DNA of 5,035 nucleotides from CAJPNN01 sp041844735. GTDB taxonomy: Bacteria > Bacillota > Clostridia > Peptostreptococcales > Anaerovoracaceae. The notes under the pieces were generated by a model. It saw only the letters and a list, made by a program, of their open reading frames with translations. It made no database searches and was not told the DNA's origin. This document shows, one piece after another, positions 1 to 5,035 of this stretch. The stretch is from assembly GCA_041844735.1 (NCBI GenBank), contig JBGZBP010000064.1:1-5035 (forward strand), in the 5' to 3' direction. Numbering within the stretch: position 1 is the first letter of the stretch; the number at the start of each line of letters is the position of its first letter. A program made the position numbers and the translations under genes.

Positions 1-583
1 CAAATCAACCTTATTAAAGGCTGTATCAGGTATTATGGAGCCCAGTTGCGGCTATATAGAGAGGACCGGAAAAATCGCTGCCCTGCTGGAGTTGGGGTCA
101 GGATTTGACGGGGATTTGACTGTAAAGGAAAATGCCTATCTACGGGGGGCTATGTTGGGATATAACAGGAAATTTATGGACCATACATATCCGGAAATTA
201 TAAAGTTTTCGGGGCTGGAGGAATTTCAGGACAGACCGTTTAAGCAATTATCTACAGGTATGCAATCAAGGCTTGCTTTCTCCATTGCATCATTGGTAGA
301 ACCGGAGATATTAATCTTAGATGAAGTCCTTTCGGTGGGAGATGGAGCCTTTCAGGAAAAGAGTGAACGTAAGATGCGAGATATAATCGAATCAGGTGCG
401 ACAACAATATATGTATCTCATTCACTTAACTCGGTCAGAGAAATGTGCAATAAAGTTCTTTGGTTAAACAAAGGAGTACAGATTGCGTTTGGAGATAATG
501 TAAATGAAATTTGCGATGTATACCGTAAATTTCTTGATGGGGAAATAAATTCAAATGAATTGCCACAGGGTAATTTCGTATAA
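1..583 (+). CDS. ABC-type polysaccharide exporter, ATP-binding subunit (Wzt/TagH-like), 5'-truncated by window
   Basis: This is the nucleotide-binding subunit that would power export of a lipid-linked polysaccharide or teichoic-acid-like polymer with a membrane partner, which should be encoded just upstream. The frame is open from base 2 and has 193 visible residues. It begins with KSTLLKAVSGI, the second half of a Walker A motif, so the true start lies outside the window, roughly 45-55 residues upstream by comparison with the family. The ATG at base 35 is internal. The family-typical IAALLELGSGFDGDLT stretch follows. Next come the signature LSTGMQSRL (visible residues 83-91; LSTGMQ rather than LSGGQ is characteristic of Wzt/TagH/RfbE exporters), Walker B ILILDE with catalytic Glu at about 108, the D-loop LSVGD, and the H-loop His at about 140 (YVSHS). 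The protein ends about 53 residues after that His, so it lacks the C-terminal carbohydrate-binding domain of O9a-type Wzt. The subfamily is clear; the exported polymer is unknown. Confidence 0.93.
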   Translation, partial: KSTLLKAVSGIMEPSCGYIERTGKIAALLELGSGFDGDLTVKENAYLRGAMLGYNRKFMDHTYPEIIKFSGLEEFQDRPFKQLSTGMQSRLAFSIASLVEPEILILDEVLSVGDGAFQEKSERKMRDIIESGATTIYVSHSLNSVREMCNKVLWLNKGVQIAFGDNVNEICDVYRKFLDGEINSNELPQGNFV

Positions 584-598
584 GTGCAGAATTTGCAC
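584..598 (+). repeat. Short perfect inverted repeat directly after the exporter stop codon
   Basis: GTGCA and TGCAC (584-588 and 594-598) flank a 5-base loop and start on the base after the TAA. The RNA could form a 5-bp stem. A run of five T begins only about 10 bases downstream (609-613), so this is not a canonical intrinsic terminator. It could be a weak processing or attenuation hairpin, or chance. Confidence 0.35.
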
Positions 599-602
599 AA
601 TC

Positions 603-635
603 AGCATATTTTTAAATTGATATAGCATTTTTAAA
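603..635 (+). repeat. Imperfect AT-rich direct repeat in the 584-686 intergenic gap
   Basis: AGCATATTTTTAAA (603-616) recurs as AGCATTTTTAAA (624-635), differing by one AT dinucleotide. The left edges are 21 bp apart, about two helical turns. A TTGATA sequence (617-622) resembles a -35 box but has no -10 hexamer at normal spacing, so I do not call a promoter. The pair may be a protein-binding site, a slippage duplication, or chance in AT-rich DNA. Confidence 0.35.
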
Positions 636-644
636 GAAAGGAAA

Positions 645-674
645 GTGTGGATAATGTTCTGTTAATTATCACAC
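645..674 (+). promoter_or_regulatory. Predicted RNA hairpin abutting the ribosome binding site of the epimerase gene
   Basis: The left arm GTGTGGATAAT (645-655) pairs with ATTATCACAC (665-674) over 10 bp with one bulged G (650), leaving a 9-base loop. The stem ends one base before the GAGGGA Shine-Dalgarno of the next gene, so folding or unfolding could affect translation initiation. It has no U-tract and is therefore not an intrinsic terminator. The left arm also holds TGTGGATAA (646-654), which on the minus strand reads TTATCCACA, a perfect DnaA-box match, probably by coincidence. The pairing is seen directly; the regulatory role is inference. Confidence 0.4.
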
Positions 675-680
675 GAGGGA
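675..680 (+). promoter_or_regulatory. Shine-Dalgarno site of the epimerase-family gene
   Basis: GAGGGA lies 6 bases upstream of the ATG at 687 and supports that start. It follows directly on the 645-674 hairpin. Confidence 0.75.
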
Positions 681-686
681 TTAATT

Positions 687-1625
687 ATGAAAGAAAGTAT
701 TTTAGTAACAGGTGGAGCAGGATATATCGGAGCGGTGCTTGTTCCGGAACTGTTAAAAAAGGGATATGCTGTAACAGTAATAGATAATTTATATTACAAT
801 CAGTCCAGCCTTTTGGAATGTTGTATGGATTCAAAATTTGAGTTTGTCAACGGAGATTGTCGAGATGAAGATCTAATGAAGGAGCACGTCATTGGTAAGG
901 ATATAATTATTCCTCTTGCAGCACTTGTTGGATTTCCTCTTTGTGCGAGAGATAAAATTGCAGCAGAAACGACGAATCTTGACGCAATAAAAATGATCCT
1001 AAAATTGAGAAAGCCTGAGCAGAAAGTAATTTACCCATGTACAAACAGTGGGTATGGGCTAGGACAAGGAGAAGATTTTTGTACAGAGGATTCACCACTG
1101 AACCCTATTTCGCTTTATGGTGTTACCAAGGTTGAGGCAGAAAAAGAAGTTCTTGCAGCAGGGAACTCTTTAACATTTAGATTTGCTACTGTTTTTGGAG
1201 CCTCACCGAGAATGAGAATGGATTTATTGGTAAATGACTTTGTTCACAGGGCAGTTACAGATAAAACGGCCGTTATTTTCGAGGGAAGTTTTAAGAGAAA
1301 TTATATACATATAAGAGATGCAGTCAATGCTATTTGTCATGGCATTGAAAATTTTGAAAAGATGAAAGGAAAGCCATACAACTGCGGGCTATCTTCTGCC
1401 AACCTCTCAAAGATAGAACTTTGTGAAAAAATCAAGGAGCATGTGCCGCAGTTTGTCTACATTGAGGCTCCTGTAGGTACAGATCCGGATAAAAGGGACT
1501 ATATTGTTTCAAATGAAAGACTTGAGAATACAGGGTGGCAACCTAAGTACACACTAGATGACGGAATAGAGGAACTTATAAAAGTATATAAGATAATTAA
1601 AAATAATAGATATTCTAATATTTAG
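687..1625 (+). CDS. NAD(P)-dependent nucleotide-sugar epimerase/dehydratase-family protein (extended SDR)
   Basis: This 312-residue protein has the usual length and layout of an extended short-chain dehydrogenase/reductase acting on a nucleotide sugar in the cytoplasm. An N-terminal Rossmann fold is marked by GGAGYIG (residues 9-15, GxxGxxG), an acidic Asp33 ending strand 2 (VIDNL, suggesting NAD preference), and GD at 56-57. The catalytic elements are Thr119 in PCTNSGYG, at the GalE Ser124 position, and Tyr144-x3-Lys148 (YGVTK). The C-terminal substrate-binding half includes RNYIHIRD (204-211), typical of the family. Thr119 is followed by Asn-Ser, not the Asp-Glu of RmlB-type 4,6-dehydratases, so a C4-epimerase, reductase or related role fits better. 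The exact sugar cannot be read from sequence. The next gene follows after a 63-base gap and the order suggests one operon. It probably supplies a sugar for the polymer exported by the upstream ABC transporter. Confidence 0.88.
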   Translation: MKESILVTGGAGYIGAVLVPELLKKGYAVTVIDNLYYNQSSLLECCMDSKFEFVNGDCRDEDLMKEHVIGKDIIIPLAALVGFPLCARDKIAAETTNLDAIKMILKLRKPEQKVIYPCTNSGYGLGQGEDFCTEDSPLNPISLYGVTKVEAEKEVLAAGNSLTFRFATVFGASPRMRMDLLVNDFVHRAVTDKTAVIFEGSFKRNYIHIRDAVNAICHGIENFEKMKGKPYNCGLSSANLSKIELCEKIKEHVPQFVYIEAPVGTDPDKRDYIVSNERLENTGWQPKYTLDDGIEELIKVYKIIKNNRYSNI

Positions 1626-1674
1626 TTGATGGGGAATTACAAATCTGACAAAAGTAAACATAATGTTAGATATA

Positions 1675-1683
1675 GGGGGAAGG
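1675..1683 (+). promoter_or_regulatory. Strong Shine-Dalgarno that decides the methyltransferase start
   Basis: GGGGGAAGG ends 5 bases before the ATG at 1689. The in-frame TTG-ATG at 1626/1629, directly after the epimerase stop, has only AT-rich sequence upstream (bases 1600-1625) with no Shine-Dalgarno. The 1689 start is therefore preferred. Confidence 0.7.
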
Positions 1684-1688
1684 TATTG

Positions 1689-2864
1689 ATGGGAATAAGA
1701 CGAGCGGTAAAAAGCATGGTTTTTAAACTTATGTCTGATTGTCGTATGGCTGAAGAATTCTGGTTTAATCAGATTCTTGGAGAAATTGAGGATAATAGAA
1801 AAATAAATAAAAACAGAATTGATAGTTTGGCAGAAACGATTGAAAGCATAAAAGAAAGTGTTTCCGAATTTCAAACAAATGAAGATATTCAACGTAATCA
1901 ATTCGTGACAAGTGTCTCAAGGCACATAGAGGAAAGCGGTAGTCAATTTAACTTGTTGGAAAAGGAACTGCATAGAATTGCAGATATTGTGGAGACTAAC
2001 TCGGAACTGCACAAGAGATATGAGAAAAATTTAGAACAAATAATCAGCAAACTGGATAGTATAGCAGATTGCCAAAAACAAATCGAGGCAGAGATGCATA
2101 CACATATAGATTACTTTCGACAGGATGTTTTTAGTTATTTTGCACAATATATCGAAAAAAAGAATCCGCTATACACCGATGAAGTACGACTTGTAACAGA
2201 TCATCCCATTGCAATTCACAGCAATGACCATATACACCCATGGGGGACTGCAAATGATAATACGAGAGCCCCATTCTTCATAAGAAAATGTGAGGAATTA
2301 TTTCCCAACAAGAAGAATTTAAAGTACATGGATATAGGTTGTGCGGGGGGAGGCATAGTTTTTGATGCACTGTTACGAGGGCATTTTGCGATAGGGTTAG
2401 AGGGAAGCGATTATTCCCTTAAGCATCAGAGAGCAGAATGGAGAGCATTAAAACGCAATCTATTTACCTGCGATGTGTCATTCCCATTTGAAGTACAGGA
2501 TGTAGAAGGTAACATTGTTAGATTCGATGTAATTAGTGCATGGGAAGTATTGGAACATATTCCGGAAGACTCGTTAGAACAGATGATTGGCAATATTGTC
2601 AATCATCTTGAAGTAGGTGGGATTTTTGTAGGCACAGCATCTCAAACTGAGGATTTTGAACCGGTTTCAGGGGCAGTATTACATGTAACGATAAAACCAC
2701 AGGAATGGTGGGAGGAAAAATTCATGCAGCATGGTCTTGTAAATAGACATGATATGTTCAATACTGCGGATTTGGCAAGAGCATATGGAAATCCTCCGCT
2801 GCCGTGGATGTCAAGATGGGGAGAAGAGAAAAGCCCATATATTGTAATGCAAAAGGTTAAATAA
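1689..2864 (+). CDS. Class I SAM-dependent methyltransferase with long N-terminal coiled coil
   Basis: This is a 391-residue protein from the ATG at 1689. The in-frame TTG 1626 or ATG 1629 would give 412 or 411 residues but lacks a ribosome binding site. Residues 1-15 form a basic amphipathic stretch (MGIRRAVKSMVFKLM) that could touch membrane or a partner. Residues about 34-144 are a coiled coil, with a clean 3-4 pattern at I44, L47, I51, I54, V58, F61 and again from F87 through L90, L94, I97, V101 and Y111 to I132. A linker (about 159-198) carries HPWGTANDNTR. The Rossmann methyltransferase domain follows: motif I DIGCAGGGI (215-223), an acidic residue ending strand 2 at Glu238 (GLEGSD), and WEVLEHIP (285-292) as the motif-IV region. 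No kinase or transmembrane segment is visible. It sits 11 bases before the GDP-fucose-synthase-like gene. Its likely role is methylation of a sugar or the end of the glycan; the acceptor is unknown. Confidence 0.86.
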   Translation: MGIRRAVKSMVFKLMSDCRMAEEFWFNQILGEIEDNRKINKNRIDSLAETIESIKESVSEFQTNEDIQRNQFVTSVSRHIEESGSQFNLLEKELHRIADIVETNSELHKRYEKNLEQIISKLDSIADCQKQIEAEMHTHIDYFRQDVFSYFAQYIEKKNPLYTDEVRLVTDHPIAIHSNDHIHPWGTANDNTRAPFFIRKCEELFPNKKNLKYMDIGCAGGGIVFDALLRGHFAIGLEGSDYSLKHQRAEWRALKRNLFTCDVSFPFEVQDVEGNIVRFDVISAWEVLEHIPEDSLEQMIGNIVNHLEVGGIFVGTASQTEDFEPVSGAVLHVTIKPQEWWEEKFMQHGLVNRHDMFNTADLARAYGNPPLPWMSRWGEEKSPYIVMQKVK

Positions 2865-2870
2865 AGGAGA
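2863..2870 (+). promoter_or_regulatory. Shine-Dalgarno overlapping the methyltransferase stop codon
   Basis: AAAGGAGA overlaps the TAA stop (2862-2864), and its GGAG core ends 6 bases before the ATG at 2876. This tight arrangement supports co-transcription and possible translational coupling of the methyltransferase and the GDP-fucose-synthase-like gene. Confidence 0.75.
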
Positions 2871-2875
2871 TAAAT

Positions 2876-3820
2876 ATGAAGGTGGTTGTTACAGGATCGA
2901 CAGGATTTTTAGGAAGTCATTTAATGCCGATTTTAGAAAAAAAGTACGGAGAGGAAAATGTCAAAGGTCTTTGCTCAAAGGACTATAATTTAATGGACGC
3001 TATACAAGTGAAGCAAATGTTTGATGAATTACAACCGGAGACAGTAATTCATTTGGCGGCATATTCCGGAGGAATTGGATCCAATCGCAAATATCCGGCA
3101 GACTATTATTACATAAATACAATTCTAACCGCACATTGCTTTGAACAGGCGGCAAAGCATGGAGTTAAAAAATTCATTTATACGATGGGAGGATGTGCAT
3201 ATCCACATGATGCAATATCACCAATAGATGAGGAACAAATGTGGAAGGGGTACCCACAGGAAGAAAGTGCGGGATACTCCTCTGCAAAAAAAATGGGAAT
3301 TGTTGCTTCAAGGAGCTATAGAACACAGTATGGAATGGATTCAACCGTTTTGATTCCGGGGAATATGTATGGACCTTTTGATAATTTTCGCAATGAGGAA
3401 TCTCACGTAGTTCCGGGAATGCTTCGCAGATATTTGGAGGCAAAGCGTCGTGGAGATAAGGAGATTGTAATGTGGGGGACGGGAACACCTGTTAGAGACT
3501 TTGTGTATGCAGGAGATGTGGCGGCAATAATACCGTGGTTTATAGAAAATTATAATCATACAGGACCGATTAATATTTCATCCGGTACAACAACATCTAT
3601 TCGAGAATTAGCTGAAACAATTAAAGAAATGGTTGGATTTGAAGGTAAAATTATATGGGATACCGAAAAGCCTGACGGACAGAAAATTAAAATATTTGAC
3701 GTCAGCAATATGAAAGAATTTGGACTTTCATGTCCTACAACACTTGCGGAAGGGCTGAAAATAACAGCACAGTGGCTCGAAAAGAACTACGATACAAAAG
3801 GTGACAGAATCAGGCTATGA
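2876..3820 (+). CDS. GDP-L-fucose synthase-like NAD(P)-dependent epimerase/reductase, catalytic Ser replaced by Gly
   Basis: This 314-residue extended SDR has the length and residue order of GDP-L-fucose synthase (Fcl/WcaG), which epimerises C3/C5 and reduces C4 of GDP-4-keto-6-deoxy-mannose. A Rossmann motif GSTGFLG (7-13) opens the protein. Comparison from memory with E. coli Fcl gives a constant offset of two: Cys107 (Fcl Cys109), Tyr134 and Lys138 in YSSAK (Tyr136, Lys140), His177 in SHVVPG (His179), Arg185 (Arg187) and Arg207 in VRDF (Arg209). The family-typical GNMYGPFDNF (162-171) and KPDG (265-268) are also present. The Fcl catalytic Ser107 position is Gly105 (MGGCAYP), so activity or substrate may differ from true fucose synthase, for example a heptose or other 4-keto sugar. 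No GDP-mannose 4,6-dehydratase (gmd) is visible here. The family is secure; the substrate is not. Confidence 0.87.
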   Translation: MKVVVTGSTGFLGSHLMPILEKKYGEENVKGLCSKDYNLMDAIQVKQMFDELQPETVIHLAAYSGGIGSNRKYPADYYYINTILTAHCFEQAAKHGVKKFIYTMGGCAYPHDAISPIDEEQMWKGYPQEESAGYSSAKKMGIVASRSYRTQYGMDSTVLIPGNMYGPFDNFRNEESHVVPGMLRRYLEAKRRGDKEIVMWGTGTPVRDFVYAGDVAAIIPWFIENYNHTGPINISSGTTTSIRELAETIKEMVGFEGKIIWDTEKPDGQKIKIFDVSNMKEFGLSCPTTLAEGLKITAQWLEKNYDTKGDRIRL

Positions 3821-3922
3821 TTTAGTCCACATATATTCAGGTTATATGCAGGCAATATATAAGGTAAAAATATAAAGGCAAATAAGAAATACAATAAAAT
3901 ATCTGAGAAAAGGGGAACGAAT
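3821..3922 (+). other. Non-coding AT-rich gap with a weak hairpin
   Basis: This 102-base gap holds no convincing gene. CATATA (3830-3835) and TATATG (3843-3848) form a 6-bp AT-rich inverted repeat with a 7-base loop and no T-tract, too weak to call a terminator. TACAAT (3890-3895) resembles a -10 box, but no -35-like hexamer lies 16-18 bases upstream. The gap therefore probably carries read-through transcription. Confidence 0.4.
3911..3915 (+). promoter_or_regulatory. Shine-Dalgarno for the GTG-started glycosyltransferase
   Basis: AGGGG ends 7 bases before GTG at 3923. An ATG at 3921 overlaps the GTG but is followed at once by TGA, so it cannot start the protein. GTG is the only start well placed for this ribosome binding site. 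Confidence 0.7.
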
Positions 3923-5035
3923 GTGAAAATTTTAGTTGTAGCATACAATATATTTAAAAATGTCGGCGGAGGAGAAACTGTTTATAGTAGAATAATTTCA
4001 AGCCTAAAGGATGTTAATTTTACATATTTATCAAATGATGTTGGTGCTGAAATTGGATATCCTCCAAATGCTACTCCTGTTCAAGTGGAACATAAAAAGA
4101 ACATTTATGTGGAGAATGATCCGGGGTTCCCTATGTATATGATGGAACAATTGAAAGAAGCAGATGCCATAGCCCGTTCAGTTGCAGGACAGTCCTTTGA
4201 CATAGTGGATATACCCGATTATTTTACTTGTGGAGCATATCTGCGTAGTGCGTTTGCCTTTCATAAGGTTTCCGTTAAGAGGATAGTTCTGGCTATGCAT
4301 GGCAATATATCTACCTCAATAGGACTTAACTGGGATACGAAGGATACAGATGTATCAGATATAGAGGCAAATGAAACAATGCAATTTAGATATGCTGACT
4401 ATGTCTACTCAATATCTAAGTCATATATTGATGAATGGCAAAAGAGAGTACCAAGAGAGATTGAGTACATTGATCCAATGAATTTTGTGAACTATAGTGT
4501 TTCAAAAGAAAAAAATATTCAGAGGGGAGGAGTCACATTAGCCTGTATAGGCCGCTCTGAACGTAGAAAGGGAAACGATATCTTTTTAGATATGAATAGG
4601 TGGATTTCTACACAATCTGTGAAGAAAGGTATTCAAATAGGAGGCATATATAAATTTCAGAACGGTGTTGGTTCTGATTACCACCTGCAGAATTTGGCAG
4701 GGCATAGAAGCATTAATGTGGAATATTTGTATTCGATGTCTCGAACCCAACTGAATTCATTGTTCTCAGAACGAATAATCGTTGTCCTGCCTGTGAGATA
4801 TGATACGTTGAACCTTGTCGCCTTGGAGGCTCTATTTTCAGGATGCCCTGTAGCAGTATCAACCAAAGCCGGTGTCTGTAGATATTTGGATGAAACTTTC
4901 CCAAGTGTTCCGTATATTAAAATTGATTTTGATGATTATGGAAAAGCAATCTTAGAAATTGAGGAACTTGCAGAAAGGTATGATGATTATCGTAATGAAT
5001 TGGTTGAAGCAATTAGCAATATAGACATACATATA
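3923..5035 (+). CDS. GT-B fold glycosyltransferase (GT4-like), 3' end cut by window
   Basis: A GTG start opens a frame of 371 codons with no stop to the right edge, so the C-terminus lies outside. The protein would transfer a sugar from a nucleotide donor to the growing glycan at the cytoplasmic membrane face. The N-terminal Rossmann domain starts KILVVAYNI and has the glycine-rich acceptor-side loop VGGGET (14-19), matching the GG(A/G)E of GT4 enzymes. AMHGN (124-128) and YSISKSY (162-168) correspond to typical strands around the inter-domain cleft. The C-terminal donor domain begins with ACIGRSERRKG (207-217), the GR-x4-KG donor-phosphate motif. The later D294-x7-E302 in VRYDTLNLVALEAL is the position of the GT4 E-x7-E motif, with Asp replacing the first Glu. 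SGCPVAVS (306-313) follows. It could be the first module of a longer multi-domain transferase. The sugar and linkage are unknown. Confidence 0.87.
   Translation, partial: MKILVVAYNIFKNVGGGETVYSRIISSLKDVNFTYLSNDVGAEIGYPPNATPVQVEHKKNIYVENDPGFPMYMMEQLKEADAIARSVAGQSFDIVDIPDYFTCGAYLRSAFAFHKVSVKRIVLAMHGNISTSIGLNWDTKDTDVSDIEANETMQFRYADYVYSISKSYIDEWQKRVPREIEYIDPMNFVNYSVSKEKNIQRGGVTLACIGRSERRKGNDIFLDMNRWISTQSVKKGIQIGGIYKFQNGVGSDYHLQNLAGHRSINVEYLYSMSRTQLNSLFSERIIVVLPVRYDTLNLVALEALFSGCPVAVSTKAGVCRYLDETFPSVPYIKIDFDDYGKAILEIEELAERYDDYRNELVEAISNIDIHI

Noticed and set aside
35..37. ATG at base 35 as the start of the ABC ATPase
   Set aside because: The frame is open from base 2, and the preceding codons encode the second half of a Walker A motif, so the gene begins upstream of the window.
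418..600. Minus-strand open frame of about 60 codons
   Set aside because: It overlaps the conserved ABC ATPase frame (H-loop and C-terminus) and its peptide shows no recognisable family features; it is a shadow.
584..613. Intrinsic terminator after the ABC ATPase
   Set aside because: The stem is only 5 bp, and the T-run starts about 10 bases after the stem rather than adjoining it.
1554..1901. Minus-strand open frame of about 115 codons
   Set aside because: It spans the end of the epimerase and the coiled-coil coding region; its peptide is a Phe/Ile/Tyr-rich antisense artefact with no domain.
3174..3559. Two overlapping minus-strand open frames
   Set aside because: Both are antisense to the catalytic core of the GDP-fucose-synthase-like gene, whose motifs are intact on the + strand.
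3857..3878. Direct repeat ATATAAGG / ATATAAAGG
   Set aside because: It is a short, imperfect repeat in low-complexity AT-rich sequence with nothing to tie it to a function.
3890..3895. Promoter -10 box TACAAT before the glycosyltransferase
   Set aside because: There is no -35-like hexamer at 16-18 bp and no extended -10 TG; such hexamers are common in AT-rich DNA.
4678..4904. Two minus-strand open frames near the right end
   Set aside because: Both lie opposite the donor-binding domain of the glycosyltransferase, which is an uninterrupted + strand frame from 3923.

Overview
The window is about 5 kb of a surface-polysaccharide (capsule, O-antigen-like or cell-wall glycan) gene cluster. All five genes lie on the + strand. 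Base composition looks AT-rich (estimated by eye). AGA and ATA codons are common, Shine-Dalgarno sites are strong (AGGAG/AGGGG), and TTG/GTG starts are plausible. This suggests a low-GC Gram-positive, most likely a Clostridia/Lachnospiraceae-type bacterium. That assignment is inference from sequence style; no taxonomic marker gene is present.

Layout: (1) bases 1-583 are the 3' part of an ATP-binding subunit of a Wzt/TagH-type polysaccharide ABC exporter, cut at the left edge inside its Walker A motif. (2) Bases 584-686 are non-coding, with a short inverted repeat at the stop, an AT-rich direct repeat, and a hairpin touching the next ribosome binding site. (3) 687-1625 is an extended-SDR NAD-dependent sugar epimerase/dehydratase-family enzyme. 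(4) 1689-2864 is a class I SAM-dependent methyltransferase behind a long N-terminal coiled coil. (5) 2876-3820 is a GDP-L-fucose-synthase-like SDR enzyme. (6) 3821-3922 is a non-coding gap. (7) 3923 to the right edge is a GT-B (GT4-like) glycosyltransferase that is still open at the edge.

How they fit: the two SDR enzymes would make or remodel a nucleotide-activated deoxy- or heptose-type sugar. The glycosyltransferase would add it to a lipid-linked glycan, the methyltransferase would methylate the glycan (possibly its non-reducing end), and the ABC transporter would move the finished polymer across the membrane. The closest thing to an unusual system is the coiled-coil methyltransferase beside an exporter ATPase that has no carbohydrate-binding extension. 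It recalls WbdD-type chain terminators and molecular rulers, with the domain order reversed and no kinase visible. The GDP-fucose-synthase-like enzyme also lacks the usual catalytic serine, having Gly-Gly-Cys in place of Ser-x-Cys. I see no mobile element, CRISPR array, tRNA or rRNA.
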